NCBI GenBank assembly: GCA_029560585.1
Contig: JAKQKQ010000270.1
Location: forward strand, 62,001-126,000
Source of the DNA: Verrucomicrobiota bacterium
GTDB lineage: Bacteria; Verrucomicrobiota; Verrucomicrobiia; JADLBR01
Reading direction: 5' to 3'
DNA: 64,000 bases
Below the pieces are notes generated by a model, which saw nothing but the letters and a program-made list of their open reading frames with translations, was not told the origin of the DNA and did no database searches. Both the position numbers and the translations under genes were made by a program. Of this stretch, positions 1 to 9,725 are shown in pieces (position 1 is the stretch's first letter; every line of letters begins with the position of its first letter).

Positions 1-1534
1 AGAACTCCAACTCCGGATCATCGCCAGCCGCGGCGGGCCGATCATACCAGAACAAAAACTGCCACGGGCTGTAGAGGCACACGGGTTTCGCCAACTGATA
101 CGCGTGGCTCGACATCTTGTTCACTCGCCCATCGAAATAGCAGACCGTGTTGTCGGCCGGTCCAGCGATGAATCGCGCGAATTGCAGCGTGAGGGTCTGC
201 TCGGGCTCCGGCGTGGTTTCGTCCCCGCCGATGCCCTCGACCGTCATCAGGTTCGGATAAGTCCGCTCATAACCCGTGGTCCGATACTCATCGTGGACAT
301 CCACCATCAAGCGGTGCGCCGCCGCCTTGCGGATGGCCTCGTGCAACCAAGCGGTCCACTTCTGCGAGCCCACATTGACGAAACCGTACTTCACGCCCGC
401 CACCCCCCAGCGCTGGTACAGGGGCAGGATCTCGTCGAGCTGCTTCTCCAGCGCGCGACGGTTGACGTACAGGATGACGCCGATGCCCTTCGATTTCGCG
501 TGCGCGATCACCTCGGTCAAATCCAGCGGCCCCTTGGATCGCTTCGGGTCGAGGTTCACCGCCCGCGCGTCGGAGGCATCGTCGTATTCGTTCCCGTACC
601 AGCCCGCGTCGAATTCGATGTACTGCAGGTTACGTTTCACCGCAAAATCCACGCAGGCCTTGCCGCCCGCCGTCGTCAGCGTCGCTTCGCGGATGACCTT
701 CCCCGGCCTGATCCACGAGGTGTCACCTATCGCGCACGGCTCATTGAGGTTCAATATCAGAAAATTGTTTTCCAGCAGCGCGCCCGGCGTTTTCGCCGCC
801 ATCACGAACCGCCACGGCGTCGCCAGCGGCACCTTCCCCTCCACCGGTCCATCCAAAGAGCTGACCAGCGCGTGCTGCGCACCGGCGAGGGAAGCGAACT
901 TCATCCTCGCGTGATCCACCAGCGCCGCCTCGCCGAGCGCCGCATAGCAATCCTCCGACAGCCGCACCACCAGGGGTCGCTCGCAGCCCTTCTTGATCTC
1001 GCTCAGCTTGACCTTTGCGTACTTGCCCTGCGCCGAATACACCGCCCACGCCTCGTGGTCGCTCCCGAACCGGAACTCCGTCTGCTCCGCCCGGATCGCC
1101 ACGCCCTTCCCCTCGGACGCCTTCGGCAAGACGTAGCGCCACGCCACCCCCTCGTCATACGCCCGGACCTCGATCGAGAATTCGCGCACCGCGCCACCAC
1201 GCCCTTCGAACTCGATCACCAGCCCGTTGTACCGGTCGCGGATCCCGGACCGCTCGCCGCACACCGGCTCCCACGTCGAGTCGTGTTTGGACGTGACCTC
1301 GCGGACCTTCTCCAATCCCTCGCCCAATAACCCGTCCTCCAATTCCATGCCCAGCCGCGAGTCCGCGATGATCTCGCGCCCGCCCCATCTCACCCGATAC
1401 ACCGGACACCCCTTCCGCCCGTCGAAATCGCGGAGCCCCACCTCAATCTCCATCCTCCTATCAGGCGATCTCAGCGTCGCCGCCGATACCGGCATCACAA
1501 GGGCCAAGGTCAGCAGAGAAACACGAGCGATCAT
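1..1534 (-). CDS. Glycoside hydrolase family 97 (alpha-glucosidase/alpha-galactosidase), 3' end outside window
   Basis: The frame is open from an ATG at 1534 to the left edge, giving about 511 residues with no stop. It starts with a signal peptide (MIARVSLLTLALVMPVSA), so the enzyme is probably exported. Residues about 20-260 match the GH97 N-terminal beta-sandwich. They are followed by a TIM barrel beginning near YIEFDAGWYG and continuing through GVAGVKYGFVNVGSQ and MVDVHDEYRTTGYERTYPN, all typical of GH97. The family removes alpha-linked terminal glucose or galactose; whether this copy is retaining or inverting cannot be decided. The full family length is about 650-700 residues, so roughly the last quarter lies outside. 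It is divergent from the beta-helix gene at 1707. Confidence 0.85.
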   Translation of the reverse strand, partial: MIARVSLLTLALVMPVSAATLRSPDRRMEIEVGLRDFDGRKGCPVYRVRWGGREIIADSRLGMELEDGLLGEGLEKVREVTSKHDSTWEPVCGERSGIRDRYNGLVIEFEGRGGAVREFSIEVRAYDEGVAWRYVLPKASEGKGVAIRAEQTEFRFGSDHEAWAVYSAQGKYAKVKLSEIKKGCERPLVVRLSEDCYAALGEAALVDHARMKFASLAGAQHALVSSLDGPVEGKVPLATPWRFVMAAKTPGALLENNFLILNLNEPCAIGDTSWIRPGKVIREATLTTAGGKACVDFAVKRNLQYIEFDAGWYGNEYDDASDARAVNLDPKRSKGPLDLTEVIAHAKSKGIGVILYVNRRALEKQLDEILPLYQRWGVAGVKYGFVNVGSQKWTAWLHEAIRKAAAHRLMVDVHDEYRTTGYERTYPNLMTVEGIGGDETTPEPEQTLTLQFARFIAGPADNTVCYFDGRVNKMSSHAYQLAKPVCLYSPWQFLFWYDRPAAAGDDPELEF

Positions 1535-1706
1535 CCTTTTAGCATCTCAGCCCGCCGCACGATAACACGCGAAAAAGATCATCGGCCGAGGAACGGGAAC
1601 CGGTTTCCGCCCAGTCCTCGCGCGAGGATCGAGGAACCCTCATCGCCCTTGCCCCGCGCCCCACAACGGTGTTGTATCTACAAACCCAATGGCAATTCAT
1701 GATTCT

Positions 1707-4487
1707 ATGAAAATACGCCCAATGCCCATCGTCGCCGCGGTCCTCGCCCTAGCCGGCTGCGGCCCTAAAGCCAACCTCTACGTCGCTCCCAACGGCAACG
1801 ACGCGTGGTCCGGAAAACTGCCCTCGCCCAATGCCGCCAAGACCGACGGCCCATTCGCCTCGCTGGCACGAGCGCGCGATGCGGCCCGCGAACTCAAAAA
1901 GGCCGGCCCGGCCGCGAAGCCCATCACGATCGACATCCGCGGGGGTAACTATGCGCTCAAAGAACCACTCCGCCTCGGCCCGGCCGATTCCGGCGAGAAG
2001 GGCGCACCGATCATCTATGCCGCCCACCGCGGCGAAACGCCCATCCTCTCCGGTGGCACTCCCATCTCGGGCTGGAGGAAAGGCGAGGGCCCGCTCTGGC
2101 AGACCGAACTGCCAGCCGTGAAGGCGGGAAAGTGGTATTTCCACCAGCTTTTCGTGAACGGCGAGCGCCGCACGCGCGCCCGAACGCCGAACGAGGGCTA
2201 CCTCCGCGCCGTCGGCCCGCTGGAGAAGTACAGCAAGGACCGCAAGGATCCCGCGTTCGCCAAGAACCAGGTCATCCGCAAAGGACTCAAATTCCGCGAG
2301 GGGGACATCAAGGGTTCTTGGCGGAATCTGGAAGATGCCAACGTCTTCCTCTATCATTCGTGGACGACGTCGATGCACTGGCTCGATCACGTCGACGAGG
2401 CCCAGGGGACCGTTCATTTCACCAATCGCTCGGGCTGGCCCGTCGGCTACTGGGAAACCGAACAACGCTACCACGTCGAAAATATCCGCGAGGCGCTCGA
2501 CGCCCCCGGCGAGTGGTACCTCGACCGCAAGTCTGGCGTGCTGGAGTACTATCCGCTCCCCGGCGAGAACATGGCCAAGGCCGAAGTCATCGCGCCCGCC
2601 CTGACCCAGCTGGTTCTCATCGACGGCGACTGGGCCAAGGACCAGCCCGTCCATGATGTCACGTTCCGCGGCATCTCCTTCCAGCACGCGGATTGGTCGT
2701 TCGCCGACAAGACGCAGACGATCGATGGCCAGTCTTTCGTCTTTCTGCCCGGGGCCATCCATGCCCGCGGGGCAAACCGCATCGCCCTGGAGGGCTGCGA
2801 GATCGCCCACGTCGGGACCTACGCCGTCGCGCTCGAGGAAGGGTGCAAGGCCAACCTCATCGTCCGTTGCCAAATCCATGACGTCGGCGGCGGCGGCATC
2901 CGCGTCGGCGAGTTCGTCCGCCAGAAGACCGCCTCCAAGACCTTCGGCGTCGCCGGCGCCGCGGTCCCCGAACTCACCAAGGACGGCACCGGCACCCGCG
3001 ATACGGGCCGCAACATCGTGGACAACTGCTTCATTCACGACGGGGGCCGCGTCTTCGCCGCCGGAGTCGGCGTCATCATCGGCCACAGCGCGCACAACGA
3101 GATCACTCGGAATGAGATCTGCGATCTCTATTACTCCTCGATCTCCGTCGGCTGGGTCTGGGGTTTCGGCGAGAGCGCCGCCCACCACAACCTCATCGCG
3201 AACAATCACCTCCACCACATCGGATGGGGCGTTCTCAGCGACATGGGCGGGGTCTATTCGCTCGGTCCCTCGCCCGGCACCATCGTCGCGCACAACCACA
3301 TCCACCACGTCAATAGCTACAGCTATGGCGGCTGGGGCCTCTATACCGACGAGGGCTCCTCCGAGATGACCCTCGAGGACAATATCGTCCACGACACCAA
3401 GGACGGCACCTTCCACCAGCACTACGGTCGCGCCAACACCATCCGCAACAACATCCTCGCGTTCTCCCGAGAGACGCAAATCCGCCGCTCCCGCGAGGAC
3501 ATCACCAATTCGGTGATCTTCGTGCAGAACATCGTCTACTGCGACAACGACAACATGCTCGGAAAAGTCTGGAACAATGGCGACTATCGCGTGAACAGCA
3601 ACCTCTACTGGACCACGTCGAAGGCCGAGCCGATCTTCGCGGGCCGGGACTGGGAGGAATGGCGCGCCACCAGCGGCCAGGACAAGGACTCCCTCCTCTC
3701 GGATCCCCTCTTCGTCGATGCGCCCAAGCGCGATTTCCGCCTGAGGCCCGGCTCGCCGGCCGAGAAGATCGGTTTCCGGCCGATCGATCCATCCGGCATC
3801 GGACTCTACGGCGACGCGGCCTGGGTCGCGCTCCCCGACAAAGTCCGGCGCCCCGAGTTCAATCTGCCGCCCACCGCACCCCCAAAGCCGTCCTCGGTCA
3901 TCGCCGATTTCGAGGACACGCCCAAGGGCGAGAAAGCGAAACTGGCCGAGACCCATGGCGAGGATAACGGCGCCTCGATACGCGTGACCGACGAGGTCGC
4001 CTCATCTGGAAAACACAGCCTCAGATTCACGGACGCCCCCGGGCTTCGCGCCGCGCACTACCCCCTGTTGCAGTACAAGCCGCGCCTCACCAAGGGCATC
4101 GCCCATGGCAGTTTCGATGCGCGAACAGAAACCGGCGCGATCCTCTGGAACGAGTGGCGCGACGCCGACAACCCCTACCACGCCGGGCCTTCGTTCAAAA
4201 TCGAGGCCAACGGCGATGTCACCGCCGATGGCAAAAAGCTCACGTCCGTCCCACAGGGGCAATGGTCGCACTTCGATGTCACCTGCGGCCTCGGCAGCCA
4301 ATCCTCCGGCACATGGGAACTCGCCGTCACGCCCCCGGGCGGAACACCCCAGCGCTTCGATAAACTCCCGAACCGATCCAAGGACTTCAAACGCCTCCAG
4401 TGGTTCGGTTTCATCAGCATGGCCACCAACCAGACGACGTTCTGTATCGACAACATCAGGGTCGAGACCGCTCCCGCTCAGAAGTAG
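1707..4487 (+). CDS. Right-handed parallel beta-helix lipoprotein, probable polysaccharide-active
   Basis: I chose the ATG at 1707 because it gives a clean lipoprotein signal ending LALAGC with Cys18 as lipidation site; an in-frame ATG at 1689 adds six residues. The mature start (LYVAPNGNDAWSG) is the usual opening of secreted parallel beta-helix proteins. Residues about 290-650 hold repeated short strands with His/Asn-rich turns (NLIVRCQIHDVGGGGIR, NHLHHIGWGVLSDMGG), as in pectate-lyase-like or alginate-lyase-like coils. Residues from about 715 form a separate C-terminal beta-sandwich resembling a concanavalin-like carbohydrate-binding module. A role as outer-membrane-anchored polysaccharide lyase or hydrolase is inferred; the substrate is unknown. 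It sits between GH97 and GH5-like genes. Confidence 0.8.
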   Translation: MKIRPMPIVAAVLALAGCGPKANLYVAPNGNDAWSGKLPSPNAAKTDGPFASLARARDAARELKKAGPAAKPITIDIRGGNYALKEPLRLGPADSGEKGAPIIYAAHRGETPILSGGTPISGWRKGEGPLWQTELPAVKAGKWYFHQLFVNGERRTRARTPNEGYLRAVGPLEKYSKDRKDPAFAKNQVIRKGLKFREGDIKGSWRNLEDANVFLYHSWTTSMHWLDHVDEAQGTVHFTNRSGWPVGYWETEQRYHVENIREALDAPGEWYLDRKSGVLEYYPLPGENMAKAEVIAPALTQLVLIDGDWAKDQPVHDVTFRGISFQHADWSFADKTQTIDGQSFVFLPGAIHARGANRIALEGCEIAHVGTYAVALEEGCKANLIVRCQIHDVGGGGIRVGEFVRQKTASKTFGVAGAAVPELTKDGTGTRDTGRNIVDNCFIHDGGRVFAAGVGVIIGHSAHNEITRNEICDLYYSSISVGWVWGFGESAAHHNLIANNHLHHIGWGVLSDMGGVYSLGPSPGTIVAHNHIHHVNSYSYGGWGLYTDEGSSEMTLEDNIVHDTKDGTFHQHYGRANTIRNNILAFSRETQIRRSREDITNSVIFVQNIVYCDNDNMLGKVWNNGDYRVNSNLYWTTSKAEPIFAGRDWEEWRATSGQDKDSLLSDPLFVDAPKRDFRLRPGSPAEKIGFRPIDPSGIGLYGDAAWVALPDKVRRPEFNLPPTAPPKPSSVIADFEDTPKGEKAKLAETHGEDNGASIRVTDEVASSGKHSLRFTDAPGLRAAHYPLLQYKPRLTKGIAHGSFDARTETGAILWNEWRDADNPYHAGPSFKIEANGDVTADGKKLTSVPQGQWSHFDVTCGLGSQSSGTWELAVTPPGGTPQRFDKLPNRSKDFKRLQWFGFISMATNQTTFCIDNIRVETAPAQK

Positions 4488-4808
4488 CCGAACGCGGTGC
4501 CACCACCACACGCGCAGGACCACCGCCGCAGGCAAGATTGCCTGCGCCACGGCAAGTGGACGCGTCGAAGGCCTGCGACACACGCAACTTTGGCGTCATG
4601 CACCCGGCACCAGGCGGAACCCGAGCCTGTCTCAAAACGCCAGATCATCACCTCCACGCTGGCGTCTCAGTATCAGTTGGGAGGGACGCCGTCCCCGGCG
4701 GCCGCGATCCACCAACCGCGATACGCCCCGGCCAACCCGGCCCACGAGGCCGCGGGCCCTCCCGCGCATGTGTCACAACCAAACGAGACACCGCACTAGA
4801 AACCAACA
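4488..4808. repeat. Intergenic repeat block between convergent genes
   Basis: No gene seen. The stretch holds a hairpin (4528-4545, GCAGGCAAGATTGCCTGC) found again at 37849-37866. A segment at about 4629-4670 (TCTCAAAACGCCAGATCATC) has an inverted relative near 21565-21612. A full copy of the roughly 85-bp GGGAGGGACGCC...GGGCCCTCCC element occupies 4679-4763. All lie at the meeting point of two convergent genes. Confidence 0.75.
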
Positions 4809-7442
4809 TCACGGCCGCTCGATGACCGCCCAAAGGGTGCGATCTTCGGCGCGCAGTGTGATCGTTCGGCCAGCGACCTTCAGTGGGCCGCCAAGTTTTC
4901 CTTTCGGATCGAGCGCCGTCGCGCGCGCCACAGAACCGGGCAGCGTCAGCGAAAGCGGCACCGCCTCAGATACCGACGGCGCGGTTCCCCACTTGCCCGC
5001 CGGAAGCGATGTCCGCGCATCGTTCCACGGCATGTTCTGTCCCTCGGTCCGGGCCGAGGCGGCCAGCAGCAGTCGCTTGCTCTCGGCGATTGGCTTGCCA
5101 TCGATCGCGACCAGCGAAACGCACGCGTAGGCGGGCAGCCCCCGCGGCCACGCCCGCGAGGCGACCTCGAGCCTCACGTCGCCAACCTCGAATGCGCGAC
5201 CCCCGACATGGCCGACGAGAAAACGCACGGCGGGGGCATTCAGCGAATACCACGGACCCGCGGGATCATCCGGGAACCAGCGAATGGCGCCGCCATCGCT
5301 CGACCGCACGCCCACGGGCACCGAACCATCGCCCGCGCCGGTCGGCGGACCATCGCCCGGCTCAATGGCGCAGGTGGCGCGGCGCAGCCACGCAACCCCA
5401 GAATCGATGCCAACACCGTGCGCCACGCCCGGCACCGTCTTGCGCTGATGAACCAGCCCCGGGATGCCCTCTCGCCGGAGCGTCAGATGCACGGTGCCCT
5501 TCGCCGGCGGCAAGAGAGCCTGCCGAAAAAGCATCGCCGCGGCGGGCGCATGCACGAGGGCGCAGTCGCGGCCGATGATGTGGAAGTAGCCCTTCAGCGC
5601 AGTGTTTTCGTAGTCGTTGCCAAAGTCGCGATAGGTGTAGCTGTAGAGTGCGTCCCAATCCTGGAGGGCCCCGATGGACGCGAGCAGCGGGAACAGCTCG
5701 GCGCTGTGGTCGTTCGGCGCGGGGGTGTTGTATTCCGAGACGCTCAGGGGCCGGCCGACGACCCGATGCAGCGCCATGAACCCCAGGGTGCCGCCATCGG
5801 CGCTGCCGACCTGACTGGAGTTCGGGATCTTGAACGCCACGGTCCAGCCGCGCTCGTTGCGCGTGTAGCTGGGGTGCTGCCAATAGCCGTGGATATCGCT
5901 GTAGTCGCACAATTCAGTTTCGCGCAACACCCCCGCCGGACCCCCATAGCTGACCTGCGTGTCGGCGATTGGCATCTTGCAGCCAACCTCGGACTTGAGG
6001 AATTTCACCACGCGGCGCGTCGTCGCCATCTCCGCATCGATGAGGAACGCCGTGAAATCGCGGGTGACCGCGGCGACCGCATCGGAAGGCGGGATGCCCA
6101 CGCCCGATTCGATCGATTGCCCGTCGGGCAGACCAACGCCGCCCCCCGGTCGCAGCGAAATGGCCTCCATCTCGATCACCGCAGGCTTCTGTTCGGCGGA
6201 GAAGTTGAGACGCAGGCGGGCGGGCGGCGCGGCCGGCTCGAGGTCGCCGGTCAGTGTGAACTCCCGCCAGTCTCTGGTGAGCCCAAGCGCTCCGCTCAGG
6301 CCACGCGTCCCCCAAGGCGCGGTATCGAGCATGACCGAGGCGCCCAGCCTCTGCGGCTCGGAGGCCCTGGCCCTCAGCCGCAGCGTGTGGCGACCCGATT
6401 TAACGACGAGATTCTTGTACTGCAACTGCAGGTGCCAGCCCTCGGTGCCCCCGCGCTCGATGCGCCACACCATCCGCCCATCCTGCTTTGCCAGCGTCGA
6501 CTTCGCCTCTCCCCCGTTCTGGACCGCCCAGCCCGTCGGCCCCAGCAGATCCGCGCCCAGCGGCTGGGCCTCCCGATTCCACGAGGCCGCCAGCTGCGCC
6601 GTCCCGCCGTACCTCGCCTTCAGCCACGCGGTCCACTGTCGGCCGAACTCGTCCCTCAACGGCGGCGTCAGATGCGCGCGATAGTCATCGCGGATATCCT
6701 TGATGACGGTGTTCTCGTTGTTGATCTCGACGCAGGCCACCGACGGCTCGTCGGCGTAGCGACGTCCCGTGAACTCGTTCACGTGGCCCAGCAGATCCCG
6801 CGCGTACCGTTCCAGCAATTCGACGTACGGCGGATACCAGCGGTCCAGCGTCTTGCCCATCTTCATCGTCTGGTCGGCGGGCACCATCGGTTGCCCCGGA
6901 TAGTGGCGCGCGACGTGCAGGTTGATGTTCGCGTAGATGCCGCGCTTCGCCAACTCCGACACCAGCCGGTCCAGTCGCCGCAGGCGCTCGGGATGCAGGC
7001 CGCCGCCGGCCGTGTCCTTCGGGTCCTTCCAGATGCCGACATCGCGCCCGTCGATATCCATGAAATGCATGCGGACCACGTTGAAACCAAGCTGCGCCAG
7101 CCGTTTTGCCAGCCTCGGGGCCTGGGACTCGTCCGGGAAACAGGCATCGCCAGTGAGGTTCGTCCCGATCAGCCGCACCCGCCGACCCTTCCCATCGACG
7201 AAATGCCCCCCCTCGCAATGGAGGAAACCCACCGCGCCCGCCGCCTCCGCATTCAGCCACGACATGTCCGCGGGCGAGCCATCGGGTACGTCCAGCCCCG
7301 GCACATCAAACACGAACCAGCCCGCGGTGGATGCATCGACCTGCCCGCGGCACGGGCGAGGCATCCACGACACGGCCAGCAGGGCCGCAACCATCAAGAC
7401 ATGGGACGGAAAACCGTCGGAACTCGAAAACCCAAAATTCAT
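4809..7442 (-). CDS. Secreted GH5-like (clan GH-A) glycosidase with internal carbohydrate-binding domain
   Basis: Start set at the ATG at 7442, giving a signal peptide (MNFGFSSSDG..VLMVAALLAVSW); upstream in-frame codons add an unconvincing leader. Residues about 65-290 form the first half of a TIM barrel, with HFVDGKGRRVRLIGTNL, VVRMHFMDI and the acid/base motif EINNEN (Glu243). The probable nucleophile is Glu570 in LSVSEYNTP. Between them, about 300-435, lies a jelly-roll segment (GWHLQLQYKNLVV, RLRLNFSAEQKP) that looks like an inserted carbohydrate-binding module. The C-terminal part is beta-rich. This suggests an exported endo-acting beta-glycanase of GH5 or a close family; substrate unknown. 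Confidence 0.75.
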   Translation of the reverse strand: MNFGFSSSDGFPSHVLMVAALLAVSWMPRPCRGQVDASTAGWFVFDVPGLDVPDGSPADMSWLNAEAAGAVGFLHCEGGHFVDGKGRRVRLIGTNLTGDACFPDESQAPRLAKRLAQLGFNVVRMHFMDIDGRDVGIWKDPKDTAGGGLHPERLRRLDRLVSELAKRGIYANINLHVARHYPGQPMVPADQTMKMGKTLDRWYPPYVELLERYARDLLGHVNEFTGRRYADEPSVACVEINNENTVIKDIRDDYRAHLTPPLRDEFGRQWTAWLKARYGGTAQLAASWNREAQPLGADLLGPTGWAVQNGGEAKSTLAKQDGRMVWRIERGGTEGWHLQLQYKNLVVKSGRHTLRLRARASEPQRLGASVMLDTAPWGTRGLSGALGLTRDWREFTLTGDLEPAAPPARLRLNFSAEQKPAVIEMEAISLRPGGGVGLPDGQSIESGVGIPPSDAVAAVTRDFTAFLIDAEMATTRRVVKFLKSEVGCKMPIADTQVSYGGPAGVLRETELCDYSDIHGYWQHPSYTRNERGWTVAFKIPNSSQVGSADGGTLGFMALHRVVGRPLSVSEYNTPAPNDHSAELFPLLASIGALQDWDALYSYTYRDFGNDYENTALKGYFHIIGRDCALVHAPAAAMLFRQALLPPAKGTVHLTLRREGIPGLVHQRKTVPGVAHGVGIDSGVAWLRRATCAIEPGDGPPTGAGDGSVPVGVRSSDGGAIRWFPDDPAGPWYSLNAPAVRFLVGHVGGRAFEVGDVRLEVASRAWPRGLPAYACVSLVAIDGKPIAESKRLLLAASARTEGQNMPWNDARTSLPAGKWGTAPSVSEAVPLSLTLPGSVARATALDPKGKLGGPLKVAGRTITLRAEDRTLWAVIERP

Positions 7443-7761
7443 ATGGGGAGATCGTGACGAAAAGGGACTGGCCGGGCAATGCTCCTCGCACGATCTCGAT
7501 GCCATGGCCTTCTGCGATTCTGGAATCACCTCTCATTCGCCCTGCAGGCCCACCGGGGCGGAAAATGCCTGGTCCTCTTGCGGTGCAAAGCGGTGCGAGG
7601 ACGCACCGCACTCCACGGCGCTGCGCGCGAAACGGGGCATTGTCATGGGGTGCCGACATCGTCCCAAGATGTCGCCGGATTTCGGCCGAAGGCCTTTGGA
7701 GTGCGGACCGTCCACGGCCCGCTTTTTGCGAGCAAACGGAATTTTCGAGCCAGCGAACCCG
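7443..7761. other. Intergenic region, no gene seen
   Basis: About 320 bp between the xylose isomerase and the GH5-like gene, both on the minus strand. I see no convincing coding frame. About 7716-7757 holds a short element (reading CTCGAAAATTCCGTTTGCTC on the minus strand) related to one at 35202-35234. The promoter of the GH5-like gene should lie near 7450-7600, but no clear -35/-10 pair could be picked. Confidence 0.5.
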
Positions 7762-8796
7762 CTACTTCCCCAGCAGGTGCTCGATCACCATCTGATCGAG
7801 CGCCTGATAGTTGCGCTCGGCGACCAGCTCTTGTGCGGCCTTCTCGTTGAAGGACCTCGCCCGCTCCACCAGCTTCGCAAAGGTGCGCATGCTGTTGGTC
7901 GCGTGGTCGAAGCAGTGCTCCTCCTTGGTCGCCCGGAAAGAGTGGACGTCGAACGCCACGCACGCGCCGGTCTTGGCGTACCCATTCCGCTCCAGCGCCC
8001 GGATCTGATTGAACGCGACGCGCAGATTCGCGCTGCCGAATGGCTTGTCCTGGTCGAACTTTAGGCCGTTCTGGTCGTTGAGGTGCAGGGACCAGAGCTT
8101 CCCGAAGGCCATGGCGAAGTCGATCTCGTCCGCCGGATCGAGTCCCGCGAGGATGCAGTGCGCGGTCTCGATGAGACCGCCGACCCGTTTCGGGTCGCTG
8201 CAGAGCTGCGCCACGGCCAGCGCGTGCCCGATGGTCGGGATGTAGGCGTGGTCCATGGGCTCGTTCGGCTTCGGCTCGATCGCGATCCGCGCCTTCGGGT
8301 TGTGCGCGAGCATCTTGTCCACGGCCTCGACGATCAGCTCGACGCTCCGCCGCCCGTTCTTCGACTCGCGCAGGTACGTGCCCTCGCGCGCCAGCCAGAG
8401 CACGATCAGGTCACAATCCAGCTCCACCGCGATGTCGATCGTGCGCAACGAGCGCTCGATCGCATACTTCCTGGCCTTCGGGTCGTTGCTCGTGTAGGCC
8501 CCGTCGATCGTGTTCGGGCTGAACCACAGCCGGGGCGCAACGATCTCCGCGAACATCCCCACGTCACCCAGCTTCTTCTTCACCTCGCGCGCCTCCTTCT
8601 TTAGCTGGGCCGCGCTCTTCCCGTCGATGTCGGGCACCACGTCGTCGTCATGGAACATCACCGCGTCAAATCCCGCCGCCTTGAACTTCTCCAGCTTCCA
8701 GTCAAAAGATTTCGCCGCGCGCGTCGGCGGCCCGTAAGGGTCCGCACCCTCGCTGATGTTCCAGGGACCTATCGAGAATCGGTATCCAGCCTGCAC
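7762..8796 (-). CDS. xylA: Xylose isomerase (actinobacterial/class I type)
   Basis: A 344-residue TIM-barrel sugar isomerase that interconverts D-xylose and D-xylulose (often also glucose and fructose) in the cytoplasm. Diagnostic matches are the N-terminal YRFSIGPWN, the catalytic strand VMFHDDDVVP (His49, Asp52), the metal-binding motif IAIEPKPNEP, PTIGHALA and the late metal site LHLNDQ. These follow the short Streptomyces-type enzyme (about 388 residues). The protein is slightly short, and its metal strand ETAHCILAGLDP differs from the usual GHEQMAGLN, so activity on a related sugar is possible. No xylulokinase is nearby. It is likely part of the sugar-use cluster with the GH genes downstream. 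Confidence 0.85.
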   Translation of the reverse strand: MQAGYRFSIGPWNISEGADPYGPPTRAAKSFDWKLEKFKAAGFDAVMFHDDDVVPDIDGKSAAQLKKEAREVKKKLGDVGMFAEIVAPRLWFSPNTIDGAYTSNDPKARKYAIERSLRTIDIAVELDCDLIVLWLAREGTYLRESKNGRRSVELIVEAVDKMLAHNPKARIAIEPKPNEPMDHAYIPTIGHALAVAQLCSDPKRVGGLIETAHCILAGLDPADEIDFAMAFGKLWSLHLNDQNGLKFDQDKPFGSANLRVAFNQIRALERNGYAKTGACVAFDVHSFRATKEEHCFDHATNSMRTFAKLVERARSFNEKAAQELVAERNYQALDQMVIEHLLGK

Positions 8797-8920
8797 GGTA
8801 TCCTCCTGCCTGTTGAGTTGCGACGGCGTGCCTCCGGCACCCCGAATGCAGAGATGCTAGGCCCGAAGCCCGCGCCCACAAGGGGGAAAAAACCAAGCCC
8901 CACCGCGGGAACGATGGCTC

Positions 8921-9004
8921 ACCACAGAGGACGCAGAGAGCACAGAGGTCGGATCCACGCAATCCCGGAGGTCCTTCTCCCTGTCCTTCGTGCCCTCCGT
9001 GGTT
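8921..9004. repeat. Palindromic ACCACAGAG repeat, copy 1
   Basis: Begins ACCACAGAGGACGCAGAGAG and ends CCTCCGTGGTT, so the ends are imperfect inverted repeats. It is closely matched by 9726-9808. The internal part (CGCAATCCCGGAGGTCCTTC) is also shared. Confidence 0.8.
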
Positions 9005-9137
9005 GAAACCCGTCCCACCAGCACCCGGTGCCACGGCTGCCTGAATAGGAGGGAACGGAGCACGGGAAACAGTGGCTCATGGCCTTTCGATAGATGCGCC
9101 ATGCGAGCATCCCGGGGAGGGCCCGCGGCCTGAGCGT

Positions 9138-9310
9138 GTCTCAAAACCTCTGAGCCGAGCCGCCTGGCACAGGCGGCCTACAAATTTTGTAGGGCATCTC
9201 TGTGAGATGCCGTGCAATGTCGCGCGCCGCACACCATTGGACGTCCCCTCTATCATCAGATGGGCATTGATTGTTGGGTGTTCCGTGTTGGGCGTTTGAG
9301 TTTTGAGACA
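9138..9310. repeat. 173-bp dispersed repeat, inverted relative to 21283-21457
   Basis: Bounded by GTCTCAAAAC on the left and GTTTTGAGAC on the right, a terminal inverted repeat. Contains GAGCCGCCTGGCACAGGCGG and GATGGGCATTGATTGTTGG, both found in reverse orientation in the 21.3-kb copy. It codes for nothing recognisable and resembles a MITE-like element. Confidence 0.85.
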
Positions 9311-9387
9311 GCCTCGCCTCGCGGGCCGGGTTGGCCCGGGCGTTGCGCGGCTGGTGAATCGCGGACGCCCACGTCGGCGTCCCTCCC
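9311..9387. repeat. GGGAGGGACGCC-type extragenic element, inverted copy
   Basis: Reads GCCTCGCGGGCCGGGTTGGC followed by GGCTGGTGAATCGCGGACGC and ends GGCGTCCCTCCC. Same family as 4679-4763, 21467-21536, 24531-24616 and 26984-27075. Confidence 0.8.
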
Positions 9388-9725
9388 AAAGGAAGGCACG
9401 TGGGATTGGCGGGTGATCCGTTGCAGACCGACGCAACCCTCACCCCCGTCCATCCAGGCACTACACAACCAGGATGCGCCGCACCTCCTGATCAATGCTC
9501 GGCCCCACGGGGATCCTCCCGCAGAGCCGCAGGGACGCAGGGGAGATCGACAAGCCGGCGGTCGTGGCCCCCCAAGCGATCCGCCATCGATCAACTCCGT
9601 CAATCGTCAAGGGCTGACCCCACCCCTTCTTCATGGCACTTTTTGTGGGAATCGTCTCAGTTTTTGCGCGAAGGCCCGCGCTCCGAGGACGAATGGGGTG
9701 CCAGATCAGCTCATGGCAATGGCAA

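Noticed and set aside
1749-3956. Very long open frame (735 codons) antisense to the beta-helix gene
   Set aside because: It mirrors the third-position GC bias of the real gene, has no domain, and is Asp/Val/Gly-rich as expected of an antisense frame.
5208-7457. 749-codon plus-strand frame across the GH5-like gene
   Set aside because: Arg/His/Pro-rich with no motif; the opposite strand has signal peptide, catalytic motifs and domain order.
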